Assembly (NCBI GenBank): GCA_946409145.1
Contig: CAMJVA010000035.1
Location: 1-11,099 of the forward strand
DNA length: 11,099 bases
From: an uncultured Enterococcus sp.
Lineage (GTDB): Bacteria; Bacillota; Bacilli; Lactobacillales; Enterococcaceae
Direction of reading: 5' to 3'
The position numbers and the translations under genes are program-made. Position 1 is the stretch's first letter, and each line of letters begins with the position of its first letter. This document shows positions 1-7,053 of this stretch, piece after piece. The notes beneath the pieces were generated by a model, which searched no databases, was not told the origin of the DNA, and saw nothing but the letters and a program-made list of their open reading frames with translations.

Positions 1-11
1 TAAAAAAATAA

Positions 12-55
12 AAAAACCGGAAAAGTCTTCTCTTGAGAGGATTTTTCCGGTTTTT
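12..55. terminator. Bidirectional intrinsic terminator
   Basis: The arms AAAAACCGGAAAA and TTTTCCGGTTTTT are complementary. The middle (CTTCTC/GAGAGG) can pair further with one G-U, giving a long hairpin. A-rich sequence on the left and T-rich sequence on the right give a U-tract in both directions, so it could end transcription from either side. It isolates the MATE gene from whatever lies left of the window. Confidence 0.8.
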
Positions 56-148
56 GATTTTTCTAAAGAATATATCCATTAAAGAAAACCCAACTAAATT
101 AAAAATTCAGATTATTTTGAAAATTTAAAAGTAATTGGTTCAAAACTG

Positions 149-157
149 TGGTATAGT
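149..157 (+). promoter_or_regulatory. Putative extended -10 promoter for the MATE gene
   Basis: TGG followed by TATAGT (152-157) fits a TGn extended -10 element. No good -35 box lies 16-18 bases upstream. Transcription would start near position 163, leaving a leader of about 130 nt before the MATE start codon. This is a motif call only. Confidence 0.45.
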
Positions 158-221
158 TTATTAAAATAAAATCAATGGATGTTATTGAATTGCAACACAA
201 ACTGTACTTAAGGTGGTTTTT

Positions 222-311
222 ATGGAAACAAGGCACCAGAGACAAAGTGACTTACGGGGCTTAAATAAATTCCACTTAAAGGAGTTGATTGAATGGGAAA
301 TCTTAATCTAA
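222..311 (+). CDS. Possible 29-codon leader peptide upstream of the MATE gene
   Basis: An ATG at 222 follows AAGGTGG with a 5-base spacer and opens a 29-codon frame beginning METRHQRQ. Its TAA (309-311) lies 14 bases past the MATE ATG (293), so it overlaps the exporter start in another frame. Sequence around its Shine-Dalgarno (208-223) can pair with 265-279, next to the MATE Shine-Dalgarno at 278-284. That arrangement would suit translational coupling or attenuation. I recognise no peptide family, and such short frames arise by chance, so this is a candidate only. Confidence 0.3.
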   Translation: METRHQRQSDLRGLNKFHLKELIEWEILI

Positions 312-1651
312 AAACCAACACCAAAAATCTAACCCAAGAAATTAATCAATTTGCTTTTCCTTTAATTGCTTCTCATTTTTTAGATTTAATCATTGCCCAG
401 ATTGCTCTAGGAATTGCAGGAAGAAGTTCTGTAGAGTCTTTAAGTGGCATTAGCACGATTCAAAATTTATTATTTGCCTTAGGAGGAATATTCGGCGCTT
501 TTAGTTATGCTTTTACGATTAAAAGCTCCAAGGTAAAAAGTGGAAAAAATAATAAAAAGTTTTTAGAATATCTCTTGTCTTCTTTAATGATAACAGGAAT
601 TATTGGTGTTTTATTTATTATCCTTACTATTTTTGGAGGAAGAATTTTATTAACGCTCATTTATGGTTTCAAAGGGGAGTTGTTAAAAAAATCAACCATC
701 TATTTGTTATTTATGTCTCCTTATATTTTGCTAATCTTACTTTCTTTTAATCTGACTAACTTAGTAAAAATTGAAAAGAAAACAGGTTGGATTATGAAAG
801 CTTCCTTTGTCGCTTCGATTTTAGAAGTTATTTTAAATCTTTTATTGGTTAATGGAAATTGGGGTTTTCCTAAATTAGGAATTGTTGGGGCAGCGGTGTC
901 TTCGATAATTTCTCTTTTAGTAATGGTTTTTATTTATTTTCTTTTAACGAAAAAAATTATTTTTGCTAGTTTAAAAAGTAAGCCTAAAGCATTGAAAGAA
1001 TTATTTAGCTTTGGGCTTCCTTTAGCCGGGCAAGAAATTCTGGAAGGAGTTTTATTCATCATTATTTTTGAAGGAGTCTTATCTCGACTAGGGGTGACGA
1101 CATTAGCTATTTATGCAGTGTGTGCCCAAGTGATTGCTATTTCTAAAATGCCCGTTTACATGTATGGGAATGCAGTGAGTGTTTTTTCTTCAGAAGGATT
1201 AGGCGAGAAAAATCCAAGGAAAGTTAATCAAACTTATGCGTTTTCTTTGAAATCATCTTACTGGTGGTATTTCGGAATTTCTCTAGTAGCACTCATCTTA
1301 ATGAAGCCTATTACCAGTTTCTTTTCCACGAGTCATGTGGTTCAAGAGGAAAGTGGGTTATATTTTTTAATTGTGGCAGTTTGCTTTTTAGGGACGCCTT
1401 TATATGAAATCTCAAAATATCAACTCCAAGCTCGAGAAGAAGAACAATTTGTTTTGAAAATGACTTTTGTTTTAAATTTACTTTCCATTGGATTAATTCT
1501 TTTACTTCAACAATTAGGAAAAACTAGTTTTCTAGAATTATTTATCATTAATGGATTGACTGTTTCTGTCCTAGGTATTTTCTTTTATTTGAAAGAAAAA
1601 AAGTTGCGGGAAAAAACAGTTATTAAGCCACTTTTAAATGATTCACTTTAA
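293..1651 (+). CDS. MATE family efflux transporter
   Basis: This 452-residue integral membrane protein is predicted to export drugs or organic cations from the cytoplasm in exchange for Na+ or H+. About 12 hydrophobic segments are visible in two halves, with a basic loop (KKIIFASLKSKPKALKE) near residues 220-236 between them. Family hallmarks are GFPKLGIVGAAVSS (191-204), typical of the N-terminal half of MATE proteins, and FGLPLAGQEILEG (240-252), which opens the second half. The length is normal for the family (about 440-470). The ATG at 293 follows AAAGGAG with an 8-base spacer, so the start is well supported. It stands alone, with a terminator upstream and a new promoter directly downstream. 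Substrate and coupling ion cannot be read from sequence. A polysaccharide flippase of the same superfamily is a less likely alternative. Confidence 0.88.
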   Translation: MGNLNLKTNTKNLTQEINQFAFPLIASHFLDLIIAQIALGIAGRSSVESLSGISTIQNLLFALGGIFGAFSYAFTIKSSKVKSGKNNKKFLEYLLSSLMITGIIGVLFIILTIFGGRILLTLIYGFKGELLKKSTIYLLFMSPYILLILLSFNLTNLVKIEKKTGWIMKASFVASILEVILNLLLVNGNWGFPKLGIVGAAVSSIISLLVMVFIYFLLTKKIIFASLKSKPKALKELFSFGLPLAGQEILEGVLFIIIFEGVLSRLGVTTLAIYAVCAQVIAISKMPVYMYGNAVSVFSSEGLGEKNPRKVNQTYAFSLKSSYWWYFGISLVALILMKPITSFFSTSHVVQEESGLYFLIVAVCFLGTPLYEISKYQLQAREEEQFVLKMTFVLNLLSIGLILLLQQLGKTSFLELFIINGLTVSVLGIFFYLKEKKLREKTVIKPLLNDSL

Positions 1652-1689
1652 GAAAAACAGCGTTGAATTGGGGATGTATTTTTCTCCCT

Positions 1690-1719
1690 TTTCCACAAGG
1701 GGCAATTTTATGTTAGAAT
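1690..1719 (+). promoter_or_regulatory. Promoter of the SEC-C protein gene
   Basis: TAGAAT (1714-1719) is preceded by TGT, forming an extended -10. TTTCCA (1690-1695) is a 4/6 match to -35 with an 18-base spacer. Transcription would begin near 1726. That makes the in-frame ATG at 1732 almost leaderless and favours the start at 1759. Confidence 0.6.
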
Positions 1720-1758
1720 AAGTCTTGAAATATGTGTAAAAAGATTCAGGGGGAAAAA

Positions 1759-2427
1759 ATGGATTTAGAGAAAAAGCAAGAAACCGTTGTAACAAAAGGT
1801 AAAGAATGGGCAGTAGGTTTTGGTCAAAGTGATTTTTATAAAAACTTATCGCCAGATTTAAAAATGAATGCTTTAGGGATCATTGAAAATTATATTTTAT
1901 TAATGTTTAATAACTATGATCGCTTACCAGGAAAATGGACCCAAAAAGATACAGTGAATGTGGTGTCTAAAGATTTCCCTAGTAAAGTGGCCGATTATGA
2001 AGATTATTATGAAGATGTGGTGCCTGTTTTAACAACATTTTTCAATTATTTAACAGCCGAAAATCTGATTAAAAATGGTGATACTTTATTAAGAGGATTG
2101 GAAAAAGCTGATGAAGAATTAGCTAAAGAAAGAAAAGATTTTGCAGCAAATACTTTAAAAGAAGAAAAAAAAGCTTCTCCTAATAAAAAAGTTGAAAAAG
2201 TTTCTCCTAAAGTGGCTGAAAAACCTGAGAAAGAAGTCTCAGAAATTTCCACTGAGAAGGTGGAAAACAAAGATACAAACACAACTAATTCTTGGGAAAA
2301 ACCAGCCAGACCACAACAAAAAGTGGTAAATGGAAAACGACAACCCATTCATGTGACAAAAATTGGTCGAAATGATCCTTGTCCTTGTGGTAGCGGTAAA
2401 AAATATAAAAAATGTCACGGTAGATAA
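1759..2427 (+). CDS. SEC-C motif (SecA-tail-like zinc-binding) protein
   Basis: This is a soluble 222-residue protein with no signal peptide. Residues 1 to about 125 form a probably helical domain rich in aromatic and acidic residues, which I do not recognise. Residues 130-195 are a charged Lys/Glu/Pro/Ser linker of low complexity. The C-terminus carries a SEC-C zinc motif, IGRNDPCPCGSGKKYKKCHG, with ligands C208, C210, C219 and H220. In SecA this tail binds zinc and contacts SecB or ribosomes; here it is attached to another domain, so a role near nascent chains is only an inference. The start at 1759 is chosen because it follows CAGGGGGA at a suitable distance. An ATG nine codons upstream (1732) has no ribosome binding site and sits at the predicted transcription start. 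The gene has its own promoter and terminator. Confidence 0.82.
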   Translation: MDLEKKQETVVTKGKEWAVGFGQSDFYKNLSPDLKMNALGIIENYILLMFNNYDRLPGKWTQKDTVNVVSKDFPSKVADYEDYYEDVVPVLTTFFNYLTAENLIKNGDTLLRGLEKADEELAKERKDFAANTLKEEKKASPNKKVEKVSPKVAEKPEKEVSEISTEKVENKDTNTTNSWEKPARPQQKVVNGKRQPIHVTKIGRNDPCPCGSGKKYKKCHGR

Positions 2428-2440
2428 TAAGTTTACCGTC

Positions 2441-2483
2441 AAAATAAGTGAGTGGGATAGATTTTTCCCCTCACTTATTTTTT
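2441..2483 (+). terminator. Intrinsic terminator after the SEC-C gene
   Basis: The arms AAAATAAGTGAG and CTCACTTATTTT form a strong stem, extended inward by GGGA/TCCC across a one-base bulge and followed by a T run. It starts 14 bases past the stop codon and separates this gene from the MFS operon. Confidence 0.85.
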
Positions 2484-2564
2484 ATGTTTAAAATTATTTT
2501 CCAGAAGAAAAAGGATAACTTCAGTTTTTTTTAAAATTAGTTAGGTAAAGAGAAATAAGACGTT

Positions 2565-2570
2565 TATAAT
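2565..2570 (+). promoter_or_regulatory. -10 box of the MFS-GH2-ALDH-DUF2804 operon
   Basis: A consensus TATAAT lies 32 bases upstream of the MFS start codon. No recognisable -35 box occurs at 16-18 bases (the best is TTAGGT or TAGGTA). This may mean that an activator is needed. No regulator gene lies beside the operon. Confidence 0.55.
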
Positions 2571-2602
2571 AGAAGTTAAATAACAGTTAGGGAGGTTTTT
2601 CT

Positions 2603-3898
2603 TTGCTTAATAAAATTTCTAAAACCCAATGGATAACTATTTTGCTCTTTGGTTCATGTGGGCAATTTGCTTGGACCATTGAGAATATGTATTTTAATGT
2701 CTTTTTATATAAAACAATCACTACAGACAGTCGCGCCATTGCCACAATGGTTGCTGCCAGTGCTATTGTTTCCACTTTAGCTACTTTGCTAATGGGAGTG
2801 GTGACAGATAAATTAGGAAAGCGCAAGGGAATGATTGTTACTGGTTATATTTTATGGGGGCTTTCAACCTTGAGTTTTGGTTTTTTATCTTTAGAAAATG
2901 TTCATCGGTGGTTTCCTCAAGTAAATGCAGTAACTTTTACAGTGGGTTTAGTTATTTTAATGGATTGTGTCATGAGTTTTTTTGGAAGTACAGCTAATGA
3001 TGCGGCGTTTAACGCTTGGATTAATGACATTACTCCTTCTAAACAACGGGCAAGGGTGGAAACAGTTTTAGCGGTGCTACCTTTAGTTTCAATGTTGGTG
3101 ATTTTTGGTGGTTTTGATGCTTTAACCCAAAAAGGAAACTGGCAATTATTCTTTTTTATTTTTGGAATAGGTACTGTTTTAGTAGGTCTTTTAGGAATTT
3201 TTCTTTTTCAAGATGCGCCTCAGTTAAAAAAAGCTCAAGGGCGTCCTTTAAAAAATATTCTCTATGGTTTTCAGCTAAAAGTAATTAAAAAAAATCCAAT
3301 TTTATATGGCTCTTTAACGCTTCTAGCTCTTGCTGGAATTAGCACGCAAATTTTTATGCCTTATTTTATTATTTATATTCAAGAATATTTAAAAATTCAA
3401 AATTATGCGTTGCCTTTAGGAATTATTTTAGTATTGAGCAGTATTTTGAGTGTTTTAAGTGGAAAACCTATTGATCAATTTGGAAAATTTACCTCTCTTC
3501 CTGGAGCGATTTTAATAGAAGTTTTAGGACTTTTAGGTTTATTTTTTGTACGGGACTTTGTCTTAGTCATTCTTTTTGGTATTTTGACGGTGACCGGTTA
3601 TATGATGGTGACTGCTTGTTTAAATGGAGTGGTGCGGGACTTTACTCCTAAAGATCGCTCAGGTCATTTTCAAGGAGTGCGCATGATTTTTAATGTTTTA
3701 GTGCCCATGATTATTGGTCCTTACATTGGTTCTTTTGTCATTCGCGGGAGTAAAAGTGAGTACGTAGAATTAGGGCAAGTGAAAGAAGTTCCCACGCCAA
3801 ATATTTTTTTCGCCGCGGCCGTGGTAATTATTCTGTTACTTTTAGGACAGTTTATCTTTAAGAATAAATGGCAGGAGGCTAAAAATTATGACCGTTAA
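2603..3898 (+). CDS. MFS transporter, probable glycoside/sugar importer
   Basis: This 431-residue membrane protein is the first gene of the operon. About 12 hydrophobic segments are visible, with the MFS motif A GVVTDKLGKRKG at residues 65-76 in the loop after the second segment. The N-terminus (GQFAWTIENMYFNVFLY, 20-36) resembles cation- or proton-coupled sugar transporters often found beside glycoside hydrolases; this is recollection of family style, not a search. The start is TTG at 2603, seven bases after AGGGAGG; no better ATG is nearby. Its last 11 bases overlap the GH2 start, so the two are probably translationally coupled. The pairing with a cytoplasmic glycosidase suggests uptake of an intact glycoside. 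Export of a product is the alternative. Confidence 0.82.
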   Translation: MLNKISKTQWITILLFGSCGQFAWTIENMYFNVFLYKTITTDSRAIATMVAASAIVSTLATLLMGVVTDKLGKRKGMIVTGYILWGLSTLSFGFLSLENVHRWFPQVNAVTFTVGLVILMDCVMSFFGSTANDAAFNAWINDITPSKQRARVETVLAVLPLVSMLVIFGGFDALTQKGNWQLFFFIFGIGTVLVGLLGIFLFQDAPQLKKAQGRPLKNILYGFQLKVIKKNPILYGSLTLLALAGISTQIFMPYFIIYIQEYLKIQNYALPLGIILVLSSILSVLSGKPIDQFGKFTSLPGAILIEVLGLLGLFFVRDFVLVILFGILTVTGYMMVTACLNGVVRDFTPKDRSGHFQGVRMIFNVLVPMIIGPYIGSFVIRGSKSEYVELGQVKEVPTPNIFFAAAVVIILLLLGQFIFKNKWQEAKNYDR

Positions 3899-5663
3899 TC
3901 AATTACTCACTCCTTGGGGAGAAAAACTGCAAGAAAATTTAGCGGAGATTCCTTTAAACGACTATCCTAGACCACAACTTGTTAGAGAAAATTGGCAAAA
4001 TTTAAATGGTTGGTGGGATTATGCTATTACTAAAAGTGAAGTGTGTCCGAAAAATTTTTCTGGAAAAATTCGCGTACCTTTTTCTCCAGAAACGATTTTG
4101 TCTCACGTGGAAAAAATTTTGCAACCAGATGAATTTTTGTGGTATAAAAAAGAATTTATTCTGGAAAAAAAGGAAAACAAACAACGGACTTTATTGCATT
4201 TTGGCGCAGTCGATCAAGAGTGTCAGGTTTTTTTAAATGGAGAAAAAATCGGAGAACATCTTGGAGGGTATTGGCCTTTTACCTTTGATGTGACTGCCTT
4301 TTTACAAGAAAAAAATGAATTAATCCTTAAAGTAAAAGACCTTTCAGATAATGAGTATTATGCTTACGGGAAACAAAAATTAAAGCACGGACAAATTTGG
4401 TACACTCCTCAAAGTGGCATTTGGCAAACAGTGTGGTTGGAAAATGTGGCGGAAAATTATGTGGAAAATATTTCTTACACGCCACTTTTTGATACGCAAC
4501 AAATTAAAATTCAGCTAGATATTTCCGGTTATTTTCAAAAAGGGAGGCTTGAAATTTCTTTTAAGGGTGAAAAATTAATTAAAGAAGAGTTTACGCAAAA
4601 AGAATTCCAGTTCACTTTGCCGAAATTTTTCCCTTGGAGTCCAAAACATCCTCATTTGTATGAAGTAAAACTGTCTTTAGAAGAAGATGAAGTGCATAGT
4701 TACTTTGCCATGCGTAAATTTTCTCTAAAAGAAACAGCAACTGGCAAGATTCCTCTTTTGAATAATCAGCCGATTTTTTTCAATGGTTTATTAGATCAAG
4801 GTTATTTTAGTGATGGTCTTTATACGCCGCCTAGTGATGAGGCGATGATTTACGATATTCAAACTATGAAAAATTTAGGCTTTAATCTTTTGCGCAAACA
4901 TATTAAAATCGAACCTTTACGTTGGTATTATCATTGTGATCGTCTGGGAATGATGGTTTGGCAAGATTTTGTCAGTGGAGGAGCGCCTTATCATCCTTTA
5001 GTCATTCAAATTTTACCTTTTATAAATATTACTTTAAAAGATTCTCATTACTCTTGGTTTGGAAGAAAATCTGCAAAAAGTCGGCAACAATATTATTTGG
5101 AAGCCAAAGAAACCCTAGCGCTTTTGAAAAATATTCCAAGTATCGCCGCTTGGGTTCCTTTTAATGAAGGCTGGGGGCAATTTGACAGCTTAGAGGTGGA
5201 AAAATTTGTCCGGAGTTTTGATGAGACGCGTCTCATTGATTTAACCAGTGGGTATCACGATGAAGGAGGCGGTGATTTTCACAGTCCTCATATTTATTTT
5301 AAAAAATATCGTTTGAAAAAAGATCCTTTAAAACGAGTTCAAGTGTTAAGCGAATTTGGTGGCTATAGTCTGCCCGTTTCTGGACATATGGCCTCAGATA
5401 AATTATTTGGTTATAAAAAATACGACAGTGAAGAAAGCTTTATGACTGCTTATCTTAAACTTTTTGAACAAGAAATTTTTCCCGCTGTGAAAAAAGGTCT
5501 TGCTGGAACAGTTTATACCCAAGTAAGTGATGTGGAAGACGAGATTAACGGACTGTTGACCTTTGATCGGAAAGTCTTAAAAGTAGACGAAGAAAAACTG
5601 AAACAATTAAATCAGAAATTAGAACAATTATTTTACGACATTCACAGACAGGAGGAAAGGTAG
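3888..5663 (+). CDS. Glycoside hydrolase family 2 protein, cytoplasmic
   Basis: This 591-residue retaining glycosidase has no signal peptide, so it should act on imported substrate. Order of domains: sugar-binding jelly-roll (about 30-195, with RENWQNLNGWWDY and GAVDQECQVFLNGE), Ig-like sandwich (about 196-285) and TIM barrel (about 286-585). The acid/base is probably E427 in PFNEGWGQFD and the nucleophile E489 in LSEFGGYS. The barrel has DQGYFSDGLYTPPSDEA (303-319) and RKHIKIEPLRWYYHCDRLG (336-354), features of a GH2 subgroup usually labelled beta-galactosidase without firm proof. Beta-glucuronidase, beta-mannosidase or arabinosidase activity cannot be excluded. The ATG follows GCAGGAGG with a good spacer. 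The stop overlaps the next GTG start by one base (TAGTG). Confidence 0.88.
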   Translation: MTVNQLLTPWGEKLQENLAEIPLNDYPRPQLVRENWQNLNGWWDYAITKSEVCPKNFSGKIRVPFSPETILSHVEKILQPDEFLWYKKEFILEKKENKQRTLLHFGAVDQECQVFLNGEKIGEHLGGYWPFTFDVTAFLQEKNELILKVKDLSDNEYYAYGKQKLKHGQIWYTPQSGIWQTVWLENVAENYVENISYTPLFDTQQIKIQLDISGYFQKGRLEISFKGEKLIKEEFTQKEFQFTLPKFFPWSPKHPHLYEVKLSLEEDEVHSYFAMRKFSLKETATGKIPLLNNQPIFFNGLLDQGYFSDGLYTPPSDEAMIYDIQTMKNLGFNLLRKHIKIEPLRWYYHCDRLGMMVWQDFVSGGAPYHPLVIQILPFINITLKDSHYSWFGRKSAKSRQQYYLEAKETLALLKNIPSIAAWVPFNEGWGQFDSLEVEKFVRSFDETRLIDLTSGYHDEGGGDFHSPHIYFKKYRLKKDPLKRVQVLSEFGGYSLPVSGHMASDKLFGYKKYDSEESFMTAYLKLFEQEIFPAVKKGLAGTVYTQVSDVEDEINGLLTFDRKVLKVDEEKLKQLNQKLEQLFYDIHRQEER

Positions 5664-7042
5664 TGGAGGAATTAAAAATTATCGAACAACAGCGGGAGTT
5701 TTTTGCCACTGGGAAAACTTTTTCCCTAGAATTTCGCCTAGAACAATTAAAGCAATTAAAAAAAATGTTTCAAGAGAATGAAGCTGTCTTTACTTCAGCT
5801 ATGAAAAAAGATTTGGGCAAACATCCTTCTGAAACTTTTATTACAGAAATTGGCTTAATTTATCATAGTATAAATTTTTCCTTGAAACATTTGCCAAAGT
5901 GGCTAAAAAAACAACGGAAAAAAACGAGTCTTTTCTTACAACCGGCCAAAAGTTACACCTTAGCTTCTCCTTACGGAAATGTTTTAATTATGTCGGCTTT
6001 TAATTATCCCCTCCTTTTATCCATGGACCCTTTAATTGGGGCTATTGCTGGGGGAAACACTGCTTTAGTGGCTTTATCTGAGCGGACGCCTCAGGTGAAT
6101 GAAGCCATTTTAAAGGTTGCTCCGCAGTATTTTTCTAAAGAATATGTGGCTTTTTATGTTAGTAGCGTGGAGAAAAATACAGCCGTGTTAAAAGAAAAGT
6201 TTCATAAAATATTTTTTACTGGGAGTCCGAAAGTGGGGAAAATTGTTTTAAAAGCCGGCAGTGAACATTTAACTCCAGTCACTTTAGAATTAGGCGGAAA
6301 AAGCCCAGCCCTTGTAACAGCAAATGGAAAAGTTTCTTTAGCCGCAGAAAAAATTGCTTGGGGAAAATTTTTAAATGCTGGACAAACTTGTGTAGCTCCT
6401 GATTATTGTTTAGTGGATAAAAAAATCGCCCCAGAGTTTTTAGCAGAATTAAATACGCAAATTAAAAAAATGTATGGGGCAACTATCAAAGAAAATCCCG
6501 ATTATCCGCGGATTGTTCAAGGTCCGTCTTTTGACCATTTATGCCAATTAATTGAACAAGATAAAAAATATCTCTATGCCGGTGGAGAGAGGGTAAAAAA
6601 AGAAAATTATCTTAGTCCAACTCTTTTAAGTGCGCCTTTAAACAGTTCACTTGCTTCCATGGAAGAAGAAATTTTTGGTCCTATTTTACCTGTTTTAACC
6701 TATGATACTTTAAAAGAAGCAGTGGCTTTTATAAAAGCACATCCTGCTCCTTTAGCTTTCTATCCTTTTTCGAAAGATAAAGAAGAAGTCACAGAACTTT
6801 TAGAAAAAATTTCTTTTGGAGGAGCCACGGTTAATGATACGATTTTACATTTAGCGAATATCCATTTGCCTTTTGGGGGAGTAGGAAATTCTGGCATGGG
6901 TCATTATCATGGGGAGTATTCGTTTAAAACTTTTACTCATGAAAAAGCTGTTTTAGATCGGAAAACCTGGGTGAATTTACCCATTATGGAAGCTCCTTAT
7001 ACGCGGAAAAAAGATAATTTAATTAGGAAATTTCTTTCCTAG
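5663..7042 (+). CDS. Aldehyde dehydrogenase, class 3-like
   Basis: This 459-residue cytoplasmic enzyme is expected to oxidise an aldehyde to its acid with NAD(P)+. The length and key positions match class 3 ALDH: oxyanion N114 (SAFNYP), general base E209 (TLELGGKSP), nucleophile C243 (NAGQTCVAPDY), FFTGS (184-188), EIFGP (336-340) and PFGGVGNSGMG near the end. Class 3 enzymes often favour aromatic or medium-chain aldehydes. Oddly, the usual Lys-Pro of the LKPSE motif, which contacts the cofactor ribose, is Ala-Leu here (VALSE, 136-140). The start is GTG at 5663, just after AGGAGG and overlapping the GH2 stop. Placement between a glycosidase and DUF2804 suggests the aldehyde comes from the operon's substrate, which is inference. 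Confidence 0.88.
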   Translation: MEELKIIEQQREFFATGKTFSLEFRLEQLKQLKKMFQENEAVFTSAMKKDLGKHPSETFITEIGLIYHSINFSLKHLPKWLKKQRKKTSLFLQPAKSYTLASPYGNVLIMSAFNYPLLLSMDPLIGAIAGGNTALVALSERTPQVNEAILKVAPQYFSKEYVAFYVSSVEKNTAVLKEKFHKIFFTGSPKVGKIVLKAGSEHLTPVTLELGGKSPALVTANGKVSLAAEKIAWGKFLNAGQTCVAPDYCLVDKKIAPEFLAELNTQIKKMYGATIKENPDYPRIVQGPSFDHLCQLIEQDKKYLYAGGERVKKENYLSPTLLSAPLNSSLASMEEEIFGPILPVLTYDTLKEAVAFIKAHPAPLAFYPFSKDKEEVTELLEKISFGGATVNDTILHLANIHLPFGGVGNSGMGHYHGEYSFKTFTHEKAVLDRKTWVNLPIMEAPYTRKKDNLIRKFLS

Positions 7043-7053
7043 AAAGGATTGTT

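Noticed and set aside
1665..1701. Terminator directly after the MATE gene
   Set aside because: Only weak short stems (GGGG/CCC and CCCTT/AAGGG) are present. The second overlaps the next promoter's -35, so no convincing terminator is called.
1732..1758. Longer N-terminus for the SEC-C protein from the ATG at 1732
   Set aside because: No ribosome binding site, and it sits only a few bases past the predicted transcription start. The ATG at 1759 has a good Shine-Dalgarno.
2046..2442. Minus-strand open frames opposite the end of the SEC-C gene
   Set aside because: They have low-complexity Ser/Phe-rich products, lie antisense to the Lys/Glu-rich linker and have no ribosome binding sites. They are shadows of the real gene.
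2552..2566. Possible catabolite-response (cre) site overlapping the MFS operon -10
   Set aside because: The ATAAGACGTTTATA-like stretch mismatches several conserved positions of the cre consensus. Not strong enough to call.
4002..5164. Alternative-frame ORFs within the GH2 gene
   Set aside because: They are short, Phe/Lys-rich translations of AT-rich sequence without ribosome sites, inside a well-supported catalytic gene.
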